Shown: in pieces, positions 14,530-21,815 of the stretch
How positions within the stretch are numbered: the first letter of the stretch is position 1
How the letters are laid out: each line of letters starts with the position of its first letter
Origin: Spirochaetaceae bacterium
Lineage (GTDB): Bacteria > Spirochaetota > Spirochaetia > Treponematales > Breznakiellaceae
DNA length: 27,768 bases
NCBI GenBank assembly: GCA_031279965.1
Contig: JAITHM010000141.1
Span: 1 to 27,768 of the forward strand
Direction: 5' to 3'
Translations under genes and position numbers: made by a program
Notes under the pieces: generated by a model
Seen by the model: only the letters and a program-made list of their open reading frames with translations
What the model was told of the DNA's origin: nothing
The model's database searches: none

Positions 14530-17324
14530 GCGTCAGATAATTTACGGGCGATTTCAATAATCTCGAATACTTCAAGCTGATCACCTTCATGAATTTCTTC
14601 AAAACCTTCAATATTAATGCCGCATTCATACCCAGCGGCAACCTCTTTAACATCATCTTTAATACGGCGAAGTGATCCTATCTTCCCTGTGTATACGATA
14701 ATGTCATCGCGTATCACATTGATGCTTGCACCTCGCTTTACTGTTCCTGTCTGGACAAAACATCCGGCTATCACGCCAACTTTTGAGATGCGGAAGACTT
14801 TGCGCACCTCAACCTGGGCAATAATTTCTTCTTTAGTGTCAGGCTTTAAGAGTCCTTCAAGGGCTTGCTGCATCTCTTCGACTACACGATAAATGATAGT
14901 ATACTTGCGTATATCGACTTTTTCCTGATCGGCAAGCGCTTTTGCCTTTGGTGTTGGCCGCACATTAAATCCTATCAATATTGCGTTGGATGCGATGGCA
15001 AGATCAACATCACCTTCATTAATCGCACCGGGAAGCGCCTGTATGACATTAAGCCGCACCTCTTTGGTGGAAAGCTTTTCAAGACTGGATTTAAGCGCTT
15101 CAACCGAACCTTGCACATCACCTTTAATAATTACTTTAAGCTCGGCAATCGCACCATCGCTTATGGTATCATACAGGTTGTCAAGGGTGATTTTGCGGAT
15201 GTTTTTAGCATCTTCAAAACGTTTAAGTTCCTGGCGTTTGTTCGAATACCCCCGCGCTGTTTTCTCGTCATCAACAACTTGAAGAGGATCACCGGCATTG
15301 GGGATGCCTTCAAATCCAAGAACCTCAACCGGCATAGACGGCGTTGCATAGCCAACTTTGACTCCTTTGTCATTAAAAAGCGCACGCACTTTTCCAGGCC
15401 AAATTCCCGCTACAAATGAATCGCCTACTTCAAGCGTTCCCTTTTCAATCAAAATGCTTGCTACAATACCTCTGCCTTGATCAATACGTGATTCAAGAAT
15501 CTTGCCCTCAGCACGGCGATTATAATCTGCTTTAAGATCAAGAATTTCTGCCTGAAGAAGTATGGCTTCAATAAGACTTGGAATGCCTTCTTTCTTAAGG
15601 GCTGAAATAGGCACAAACATTGTCTGCCCGCCCCATTCCTCTGGCTGGAGTCCCAATTCTGAAAGTTGACTTTTTACTTTATCAATGTTTGCTTCCGGTT
15701 TATCAATTTTATTGACGGCAACGATAATGGGTACGGCAGCTTCCTTCGCATGATTAATCGCTTCGATGGTTTGAGGCATAACGCCGTCATCGGCAGCAAC
15801 AACAAGGACAACAATATCGGTAACCTGCGCACCACGTGAACGCATCCGTGTAAATGCCTCGTGACCGGGAGTATCTAAAAAGGTAATGTTACCATGAGCT
15901 GTTTCTACCATATACGCGCCAATATGCTGGGTAATGCCGCCTGCCTCTCCAGAGGCGACATCAGCGCTTCGTATCGCGTCAAGAAGTTTCGTTTTACCAT
16001 GATCAACATGTCCCATTACGGTTACAACCGGAGGGCGCGGTGTCATCGCGTTTTCATCGTCTGTTTCTGTCTCGATGAGTGTTTCTTCGTAAAGATTGAC
16101 GATCTTTACATCCGCGCCAAATTCTGCCGCAAGTATTGCTGCCGTATCAGAATCAATCTGCTGGTTTATGGTGACCATCTGTCCCATACTCATCAATTTT
16201 TGGATAAGGTCAGATGCTTTAAGGTTCATTTTACGGGCAAGTTCAGAAATGGTAACAATCTCCATAATATCAATCGACTTGGGAACCGGATTAGCAATTT
16301 GAGCCGTCCGTTTCTTCGTTTGAAGGAGTTTTTCTTCCATTTCGATTTCTTTGTCGCGCCGTTGGTAAGCAGGCTTCTTCGCCTTAAAAGAGCGTTTTGC
16401 CGCACCTTTATCAGCCGCAGGCGGCGGCACTGCCATACCACCCGCGCCGCGGGGAGGGGGCCGTCCACCCACCACTGGTCTGCCGCCGGCAGCTGGCCGA
16501 CCACCCAGAGGCGGGCGTCCACCTACAGGCGGCCTGCCACCTGCGAAATTTCCTTGCCGGTTCCAGCCCCCCTGTCCAAAGTTGCCGCCCGCCGGATGCG
16601 GCCCGTTAAAATTCTGCCGCCTAAAGCCACCGCCGCCGTCATTGCGGAAATTGCGTTTTTCGCCTGGCTTACCCGCATCCCCCCGCTTTTCGCCGTAGGG
16701 CTTATCATCAGGGCGGCGCGGCCCGACAAACTTTCCCCCAACCTTGCCTACCTGAACCGCAGGACGCTGTGAAACAGTCCACGGAGTAGAAGCCTTTACC
16801 GGCGGCCGTTCTGCCGCCGGCGCATTTCCGCCAACTTCGGATTCGTTCCGGGCCGCCGTCTCTGACGGAGGTCTTGAAGAGGCCGTCTGTGAAGACGGTT
16901 CTACCACTCCAGGTTTGTTCTCTATAGAGATTTCGCGTGTTTCGGGCGCTTTATCCACCGTATTTGGTGCATCTTCCGGCACAAACGGGGGCGTTGCGGG
17001 GGTATCCCCCGCAGAGGGGGAAGCGGAAGCCGCCGCGGCGGCTGAAGCGGGGGGGAGACTTCCCCCGTCTGATTTTTTTCGGACTTTGAGAGTAACGACT
17101 ACTTTCTTACGCGGCTTTGCACTTTTCGCCGCATCGTCTTCGGCCTGAGCCTGATCATCCGCATCTTCCGCCTTAACCTCGCCTGCCGCCGTCTTTTTGG
17201 TAAAGACGCGCGCTTTTTCGCCCGGCGCCGCAAGCGATTCCTTCGGCTTTTTAATGAGTTCCGTTTTGGGTTTCTGGGTCGCTTCGTTATCCGTAATATA
17301 CTCCTTATTCTTCCTCGTATTCAA
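14526..17324 (-). CDS. infB: Translation initiation factor IF-2
   Basis: The initiation GTPase that brings fMet-tRNA to the ribosome. It is 932 residues, long because residues 1-340 are a low-complexity linker rich in Ala, Pro, Gly, Arg and Lys with tandem GGRPxx hexapeptides. A typical IF2_N domain (about 354-410) is followed by the G domain: GHVDHGKT (438-445), DTPGH (484-488) and NKID (538-541). Beta-barrel and C-terminal fMet-tRNA-binding domains follow. The start is uncertain. TTG 17324 lies inside nusA without a clear Shine-Dalgarno, whereas a good AAGGAG (17306-17301, complement) sits at the nusA stop and is followed in frame only by TAT ATT ACG. The stop overlaps that of convergent nifS. 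No rbfA follows, although rbfA usually does. Confidence 0.96.
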   Translation of the reverse strand: MNTRKNKEYITDNEATQKPKTELIKKPKESLAAPGEKARVFTKKTAAGEVKAEDADDQAQAEDDAAKSAKPRKKVVVTLKVRKKSDGGSLPPASAAAAASASPSAGDTPATPPFVPEDAPNTVDKAPETREISIENKPGVVEPSSQTASSRPPSETAARNESEVGGNAPAAERPPVKASTPWTVSQRPAVQVGKVGGKFVGPRRPDDKPYGEKRGDAGKPGEKRNFRNDGGGGFRRQNFNGPHPAGGNFGQGGWNRQGNFAGGRPPVGGRPPLGGRPAAGGRPVVGGRPPPRGAGGMAVPPPAADKGAAKRSFKAKKPAYQRRDKEIEMEEKLLQTKKRTAQIANPVPKSIDIMEIVTISELARKMNLKASDLIQKLMSMGQMVTINQQIDSDTAAILAAEFGADVKIVNLYEETLIETETDDENAMTPRPPVVTVMGHVDHGKTKLLDAIRSADVASGEAGGITQHIGAYMVETAHGNITFLDTPGHEAFTRMRSRGAQVTDIVVLVVAADDGVMPQTIEAINHAKEAAVPIIVAVNKIDKPEANIDKVKSQLSELGLQPEEWGGQTMFVPISALKKEGIPSLIEAILLQAEILDLKADYNRRAEGKILESRIDQGRGIVASILIEKGTLEVGDSFVAGIWPGKVRALFNDKGVKVGYATPSMPVEVLGFEGIPNAGDPLQVVDDEKTARGYSNKRQELKRFEDAKNIRKITLDNLYDTISDGAIAELKVIIKGDVQGSVEALKSSLEKLSTKEVRLNVIQALPGAINEGDVDLAIASNAILIGFNVRPTPKAKALADQEKVDIRKYTIIYRVVEEMQQALEGLLKPDTKEEIIAQVEVRKVFRISKVGVIAGCFVQTGTVKRGASINVIRDDIIVYTGKIGSLRRIKDDVKEVAAGYECGINIEGFEEIHEGDQLEVFEIIEIARKLSDA
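16455..16541 (-). repeat. Tandem GGRPxx hexapeptide repeats in the IF-2 linker
   Basis: Five near-identical 18-base units encode GGRPPV, GGRPPL, GGRPAA, GGRPVV and GGRPPP (IF-2 residues 262-291). Such repeats can expand or contract in frame. They belong to the disordered N-terminal linker and probably have no catalytic role. Confidence 0.75.
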
Positions 17325-18783
17325 AGCTAAGTTCTACGCCGCAGTTCGGACAGCGGGACATGTCGATAGTAATGGCCGCGCCACATTCAGGACATTCATA
17401 AACTTCTTCTTCTTCGCTTTCTTTTTCCGCTTCGCCTTCCTCAACAATTCCGGCGCTGCTTTCCTCGCTTTCTTCACTTCCTTCTTCTGTTGTTTCGTCT
17501 ACTTCGCACTCGGCAATAAGCGTATGTATTGATTCTTTTTGCTCTGCAGTGAGTGCATCGAGCGCGGTAAGCCGCCCGTCTTCTTCCGCCGCAAAGAAGT
17601 CTTCAATAAGATCAATGCCATTTTCAAGCAAGATGTTGACAACGGTTATATCTACGCCCGGGAGCTCGGCAAGGCGGGTAATCTCTTCTTCATCCTCGCC
17701 AAAAAGCCGTTGAACAGCACGTCTGGTCTCCGCCGATACATCCATTTCTTCGAACTGAGCTACTGTCTTAACATCAATATTCCAATCCACAAGCCGGTTG
17801 GCAAGCCGGACATTAAGCCCCTGTTTGCCAATGGCAAGCGAAAGCTGATTTTCGGCAACAATCGCAAGCGCACGGTGTGTTGCTTCATCAAGAATATATA
17901 CATCTTTGACCTCTGCCGGAGAGAGGGCGTTCTTGATAAAAGCCTCGGGATTGGTATCGTATTTGAGTATATCGATCTTTTCGCCTTCTAGTTCCCGTAT
18001 TATTGCCTGGATACGCGCCCCTTTGGGGCCGACACACGAGCCAACCGGATCTACATCTTTGTTTGTTGAATACACGGCAAGCTTTGTCCGGTACCCCGGC
18101 TCACGAACAATTTTATGAATTTCGATGGTTTTATCGTAAACTTCAGGAACTTCCATCTCGAAAATTGCCCGCACAAATTCAGTATGAGTCCGTGACAGCA
18201 CGACAGAAAGCCCTGTCTGCGTTTTTTCTACTTTGTGTATCAATGCCTTGATACGGTCATTAACGTGATAAATTTCCCGCGGCGACTGAAATTTTTTGGG
18301 CAGTACGCCTTCAATCTTTCCTAAATCGACATAAATGGTTCCGGTCCGTTCGCGTTGGTAATAGCCGATGATAATATCGCCTTCTTTATCTTTGTATTCA
18401 GAATAAAGGCTGTCTTTGCGTATTTCACGCGAATTTTGATGCACCGTCTGCTTGGCGCTTTGTACGGACAAGCGGCCAAAATCCCGCGGATCAAGTTCAA
18501 TAAGAATCTCGTCTCCTTCTTCAGTCTCTGGTTCAAACTTTTTTGCTTCTTCAAGTTCAATTTCAGTAACAGGGTCATACACGCCGTCAACAACTTGTTT
18601 CTTGGCAAATATCGTAACATGCCGGTTGCCGTCATCAAACCGGACCACCGCGTTCTCGCTTGAACCGAATTTCCGTTTGTAGGCGGCAAGTATCGTGTTC
18701 TCAACGATCTGCAACGCGAGCTCTTCGCTGATGTTGCGCTCCTGAACAAACTGTTCGAGTGCTTCCGATACGTCTGTAGCCAT
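17305..18783 (-). CDS. nusA: Transcription termination/antitermination factor NusA with C-terminal zinc ribbon
   Basis: NusA binds RNA polymerase and nascent RNA and controls pausing, termination and antitermination. In order it shows the N-terminal polymerase-binding domain (about 1-125), an S1 domain (about 135-200), KH1 with VGPKGARIQAI (about 252-262) and KH2 with AIGKQGLNVRLANRL (about 318-332), then a helical region. Residue numbers count from the GTG at 18786. An acidic linker (about 428-463) leads to CPECG...CPNCG (Cys465, 468, 479, 482), a zinc-ribbon pattern not part of the standard NusA domain set. I chose ATG 18783, which overlaps the rimP stop (TGATG); GTG 18786 is the alternative. 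The gene is cotranscribed with rimP and infB. Confidence 0.96.
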   Translation of the reverse strand: MATDVSEALEQFVQERNISEELALQIVENTILAAYKRKFGSSENAVVRFDDGNRHVTIFAKKQVVDGVYDPVTEIELEEAKKFEPETEEGDEILIELDPRDFGRLSVQSAKQTVHQNSREIRKDSLYSEYKDKEGDIIIGYYQRERTGTIYVDLGKIEGVLPKKFQSPREIYHVNDRIKALIHKVEKTQTGLSVVLSRTHTEFVRAIFEMEVPEVYDKTIEIHKIVREPGYRTKLAVYSTNKDVDPVGSCVGPKGARIQAIIRELEGEKIDILKYDTNPEAFIKNALSPAEVKDVYILDEATHRALAIVAENQLSLAIGKQGLNVRLANRLVDWNIDVKTVAQFEEMDVSAETRRAVQRLFGEDEEEITRLAELPGVDITVVNILLENGIDLIEDFFAAEEDGRLTALDALTAEQKESIHTLIAECEVDETTEEGSEESEESSAGIVEEGEAEKESEEEEVYECPECGAAITIDMSRCPNCGVELSFEYEEE

Positions 18784-19250
18784 CACTCCGCCGCCTTTGA
18801 ATCAAGCTTCGCTTTTGCGATGCGTTCATACGTTAAAGTTTCCATTCTGTCTATCCCCTTTATTTCAATAAACGTTTCTGTTACACGTTCCACAATGCCG
18901 TAACTCCAGTCTGCGAGTTCCACATTATACCATTTTATTGGGCAACCAATATAATGAACAAACTCCGCGCCATCACGAATAAGCCGGTCAATACCTGGAC
19001 TTGATACCTCAATCGAAAGCTCCGCTTCCCCAAAGGCAAGTTCAAGCCGCGGTGTAATTGCCCGGTGAAAGCGAGAACAATCATCAATTCCTACGCCTTC
19101 TCGCTTAAAAACAACCGCCCGGACATGCACTGTGCCGCGGTGCCGCGACACAATCAGCTCTACCAGCGAAAGCCCAAGCCCTTTCGCAACCGGCTCCAGG
19201 GCAAGCTCCAGCTCAGCCCCACCGTCTTTTCGCTCCTTCTTCCACAGCAT
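18783..19250 (-). CDS. rimP: Ribosome maturation factor RimP
   Basis: Assists 30S subunit maturation. About 155 residues, the usual size. Family signatures include LGLSLVELIVSRHRG near residues 31-45, GIDDCSRFHRAI around the conserved DC(S/A) motif, and IEVSSPGIDR, the diagnostic VSSPGxDRPL-like stretch. The C-terminal part carries the small beta-barrel typical of the family (TETFIEIKGIDR). ATG 19250 has GGAG 7 bases upstream and is preferred to GTG 19253. It is first in rimP-nusA-infB, the conserved bacterial order, and its stop overlaps the nusA start. A promoter and a possible attenuator lie upstream. Confidence 0.95.
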   Translation of the reverse strand: MLWKKERKDGGAELELALEPVAKGLGLSLVELIVSRHRGTVHVRAVVFKREGVGIDDCSRFHRAITPRLELAFGEAELSIEVSSPGIDRLIRDGAEFVHYIGCPIKWYNVELADWSYGIVERVTETFIEIKGIDRMETLTYERIAKAKLDSKAAE

Positions 19251-19266
19251 CACGCCGCTCCAAAAA

Positions 19267-19293
19267 AAAAGAGGACTGCAACCGCCCTCTTTT
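19267..19293 (-). terminator. Terminator-like hairpin in the rimP-nusA-infB leader (possible attenuator)
   Basis: On the minus strand AAAAGAGG and CCTCTTTT pair (8 bp, 11-base loop) and run into nine consecutive T, ending just before the rimP Shine-Dalgarno. It lies downstream of the operon promoter and upstream of the first gene, the position of an attenuator. The stem is only moderately stable. Confidence 0.55.
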
Positions 19294-19317
19294 CACATTC
19301 ACTATTCAAACAAAGTG

Positions 19318-19346
19318 ACAATATCACATTCTGTGAAAACTGTCAA
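19318..19346 (-). promoter_or_regulatory. Sigma70-type promoter of the rimP-nusA-infB operon
   Basis: On the minus strand a consensus TTGACA (19346-19341), a 17-base spacer and TATTGT (19323-19318) form a strong promoter. Transcription would start near 19311, about 60 bases before the rimP ATG. Confidence 0.7.
19324..19336. promoter_or_regulatory. Palindrome inside the rimP promoter spacer, possible operator
   Basis: TCACA-TTC-TGTGA is a perfect 5+5 palindrome lying between the -35 and -10 hexamers, with an outer TGACA...TGTCA pair flanking it. The position would suit a repressor. No regulator is identified. Confidence 0.35.
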
Positions 19347-19497
19347 CTACAGCGCGGATGTATTAATGGGCGGGCAATGCGCCCTCTTGACAAAACCCAC
19401 CACCCTGTGACACCCTGCTTCCAGTATGAAAACAGGCGGTGAACCATGGAAGCACAACAGAGCGCATTTTCCCTCAAGTTTAGCCGGCGAGCTGCCG

Positions 19498-19545
<48 letters not shown>

Positions 19546-19602
19546 ATTCGCCCTTTTACCAGGCATCGGGCTTAGTTTAGGGGAGAGGTCTGCCCGGACG
19601 CA

Positions 19603-19633
19603 GGGGCCGGGTTTCGGGGGGCAGGGGCCGGGG
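19603..19633 (+). other. Strong G-quadruplex motif
   Basis: Five G runs (GGGG, GGG, GGGGGG, GGGG, GGGG) are separated by loops of CC, TTTC, CA and CC, well within the canonical G3+N1-7 rule. A GCAGGGGCCGGG unit occurs twice, so part of it is a short tandem duplication. It sits about 75 bases upstream of the small ORF at 19710. Confidence 0.7.
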
Positions 19634-19651
19634 ACTTCGGGCCGCGATACG

Positions 19652-19676
19652 GTACCTGCCGCAGACGGCGGGGTAC
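19652..19676 (+). other. Hairpin upstream of the small ORF
   Basis: GTACCTGCCG and CGGCGGGGTAC pair with one bulged G and a CAGA loop, giving about 10 pairs. No U tract follows, so it is not an intrinsic terminator. It could be a leader structure ahead of the GGAGGAGG at 19698-19705. Confidence 0.4.
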
Positions 19677-19709
19677 TTACGTCAGGCTTGGCGGCGCGGA
19701 GGAGGACAC

Positions 19710-20039
19710 ATGAGTTCACTTTTATTAAAGATCGAGAATGAGACTTCTAATTCTATCACCGGCATCACAAAGATTGAGTTTTTTGATCAAAATCCAAATA
19801 CCAACGAAAAGAAACTATTAAAGATAATTGACTGCTCTCCCGCAATCACACTCGCCGCTCAGTCTTCTTCAGAGCCTTGTACCGTAAAAGGTTTCAACAT
19901 ATACGACTACTCGGGCGAGAAGATATACTTCTTCAACTGTACAATTACTTTATCAGATACTTCAACAAAAAGTGGCAGCGGCGGCGGCCCTGTAAGTTAC
20001 ATGCGTGAACATCAACCATATTCCCTCCCAATTTATTGA
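19710..20039 (+). CDS. Small protein of unknown function
   Basis: I do not recognise this 109-residue protein. It has a very good ribosome-binding site (GGAGGAGG, 4 bases before ATG), which supports its being translated. The composition suggests a soluble beta-rich fold with alternating polar and hydrophobic stretches (LLLKIENETSNSITGITKIE, KGFNIYDYSGEKIYFFNCTI) and two internal cysteines. There is a Gly-Ser-rich stretch near the C-terminus (SGSGGG) and no signal peptide or membrane helix. Its bases are more A+T-rich than its neighbours, which may mean recent arrival or relaxed selection. It stands alone after an unusual repeat-rich upstream region, with pgi 98 bases downstream. Confidence 0.65.
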   Translation: MSSLLLKIENETSNSITGITKIEFFDQNPNTNEKKLLKIIDCSPAITLAAQSSSEPCTVKGFNIYDYSGEKIYFFNCTITLSDTSTKSGSGGGPVSYMREHQPYSLPIY

Positions 20040-20090
20040 TATTTAGAGCACTGCCTTTTCGGTCAAAAGCGCCCGCCGGAAAAATCGGTC

Positions 20091-20119
20091 TTGCGCGAAG
20101 AAATCAAATGTAGTATTTT
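20091..20119 (+). promoter_or_regulatory. Candidate promoter of pgi
   Basis: TTGCGC (20091-20096), a 17-base spacer and TATTTT (20114-20119) lie just upstream of the pgi ribosome-binding site. Both hexamers deviate from consensus and the leader would be short. Confidence 0.3.
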
Positions 20120-20137
20120 TACTATGCGGAGGTTCGG

Positions 20138-21733
20138 ATGAGGTTTATCAATTTAGACAAGACAGCTTCGTATAAAAAGCTGCTTAAACTTGCAAAAAAG
20201 ATCAATAAAGCAGGGGGTTCTGATGCATTGGATGCGATTCGCATCCGGGGAAGTTCTACGCCCATTGCCGCAGGACTCAAATATAACTGGGCAGCCAAAA
20301 AAGTTTCTCCTGATGTGCTTGCCGCGCTCCAGGAACTTGCTGACGAACAGGAGCTTGTTGCAAAGTATCAGGCGCTGCTTGATGGCGACGTGGTAAATAC
20401 GGGCGAAAAACGCAAAGTGCTTCATCATCTGCTCCGCGGGCAACTGGGAAAGCCTGTTATCGAAAAGGGTAAAAATCTGGGAGAGTTTTACAAAAATGAA
20501 CTTGAACGGATTTTAGCGTTTGCCCAGGCAGTACATGCGGGAGTTCATACAGGCGCATCGGGGCGTAAATTTACCCAGGTTGTTCAAATCGGCATAGGCG
20601 GGTCAGATCTGGGGCCGCGTGCGCTGTATCTTGCGATGGAAGGATGGGCCACGCGGGAGGGGCGGCACAAAATGAAGGCGGCCTTTATTTCGAATGTTGA
20701 TCCGGATGACGGCGCGGCGGTTATTGCGTCGGTAAATCTTGAAGAGACCCTGTTTGTGCTTGTTTCAAAGAGCGGCACCACGCAGGAAACCCTTGCCAAC
20801 GAACTTTTTGTCAAAGCCTGTTTGAACAAGGCCAAGCTTGATCCCTGCAAACATCTTGTTGCGGTAACGAGTGAAACAAGCCCGCTCGCCAACAACAAAA
20901 ACTACCTTGATTCATTTTATATTGATGATTACATCGGAGGCCGGTATTCGGCGACATCGGCAGTGGGCGGTGTGGTGCTCTCGCTTGCCTTTGGCGGTGA
21001 TACTTTTAAGGCGATTCTAACCGGAGCACACGAAGCGGATAAAGCCGCGCTGGTGGGTAATATTCATAATAACGCCGCGCTGCTTGACGCGCTCATTGGT
21101 GTATGGGAGCGAAACTGTTTGGGGTATCCAGCCACGGCAGTGCTGCCGTACAGTCAGGCGCTTATCCGCTTTCCGGCGCACCTTCAGCAGCTTGATATGG
21201 AATCAAACGGAAAGCAGGTGAACCGTGCGGGCAAGCCGGTAAAGTATCCTACCGGGCCGGTGATTTTTGGAGAGCCTGGTACCAATGGGCAGCACTCATT
21301 CTATCAGCTCCTCCATCAGGGAAGCGACATTATACCGCTTCAGTTCATTGGATTTAATACGAGTCAGCGCGATCAGGATATTGATGTTGATGGTTCGAAT
21401 AGTCAAGCTAAATTGAAGGCGAATCTTGCCGCTCAGATCGTTGCCTTTGCCAAAGGTAAAGCTGATGCAAACCCGAACAAGACATTCAAGGGCGGCAGGC
21501 CGTCAAGCCTTATTCACGGGCACCGGCTTGTTCCTGGCGCGCTGGGCGCATTGCTTGCTCACTTTGAAAATAAAGTTATGTTTCAGGGATTTATCTGGAA
21601 TCTTAATAGTTTTGATCAGGAAGGCGTACAGTTGGGCAAAGTGCTGACTAAACAGGCACTTTCGGGCAATTCGGGCGATGACGCACTTGATGAATACTGT
21701 AAAATTTTAGAAGTATCGGCTGCCTCAGCATAA
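20138..21733 (+). CDS. pgi: Glucose-6-phosphate isomerase
   Basis: Interconverts glucose-6-phosphate and fructose-6-phosphate in glycolysis and gluconeogenesis. It is 531 residues, within the family range. Clear signatures are VVQIGIGGSDLGPRALYLAM (phosphosugar-binding SIS fold), VSKSGTTQETLANE (phosphate-binding loop), ESNGKQVNR, FGEPGTNGQHSFYQLLHQGS (containing the catalytic Glu and His region) and the C-terminal NSFDQEGVQLGKVL with the active-site lysine. The ATG is preceded by GGAGG at 5 bases. Only 13 bases separate its stop from the next start, so the envelope-protein gene is probably on the same transcript. The pairing of a glycolytic gene with surface genes looks positional rather than functional. 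Confidence 0.97.
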   Translation: MRFINLDKTASYKKLLKLAKKINKAGGSDALDAIRIRGSSTPIAAGLKYNWAAKKVSPDVLAALQELADEQELVAKYQALLDGDVVNTGEKRKVLHHLLRGQLGKPVIEKGKNLGEFYKNELERILAFAQAVHAGVHTGASGRKFTQVVQIGIGGSDLGPRALYLAMEGWATREGRHKMKAAFISNVDPDDGAAVIASVNLEETLFVLVSKSGTTQETLANELFVKACLNKAKLDPCKHLVAVTSETSPLANNKNYLDSFYIDDYIGGRYSATSAVGGVVLSLAFGGDTFKAILTGAHEADKAALVGNIHNNAALLDALIGVWERNCLGYPATAVLPYSQALIRFPAHLQQLDMESNGKQVNRAGKPVKYPTGPVIFGEPGTNGQHSFYQLLHQGSDIIPLQFIGFNTSQRDQDIDVDGSNSQAKLKANLAAQIVAFAKGKADANPNKTFKGGRPSSLIHGHRLVPGALGALLAHFENKVMFQGFIWNLNSFDQEGVQLGKVLTKQALSGNSGDDALDEYCKILEVSAASA

Positions 21734-21746
21734 CAAAGGAGTAAAA

Positions 21747-21815
21747 ATGATGCAGAAGATATCTGCCCCCCCCCCATACAGTGGAGGAGGCACCATGCCT
21801 GGTTCCGCCGCATGA
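21747..21815 (+). CDS. Phase-OFF N-terminal reading frame of the envelope-protein gene
   Basis: A good Shine-Dalgarno (AAAGGAG, 5 bases before ATG 21747) opens a frame reading MMQKISAPPP, then a stop after 22 codons. The run of ten C lies inside it. With eleven (or eight) C the same start would read on through a basic stretch (QWRRHHAWFRR) into the hydrophobic signal sequence of the ORF at 21812. The stop TGA overlaps ATG 21812 (ATGA), so some reinitiation is possible in the OFF state. This is the frame produced by the current tract length, not an independent gene. Confidence 0.7.
   Translation: MMQKISAPPPYSGGGTMPGSAA
21766..21775 (+). repeat. Poly-C tract, 10 C, phase switch of the envelope-protein gene
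   Basis: Ten C lie 19 bases after ATG 21747. The distance from that ATG to ATG 21812 is 65 bases, so one extra C (66) restores frame. The bases before it (ATATCTGCCC) resemble those before the C17 tract at 50-66 (ATATCCCTCTGCCC). Confidence 0.85.

Noticed and set aside
15894..16772. 292-codon plus-strand frame opposite infB
   Set aside because: Shadow frame of the GC-rich IF-2 linker and G domain; composition is Arg/Cys-rich and non-protein-like.
19387..19392. TTGACA as a rightward promoter -35
   Set aside because: No acceptable -10 hexamer lies 16-18 bases downstream.
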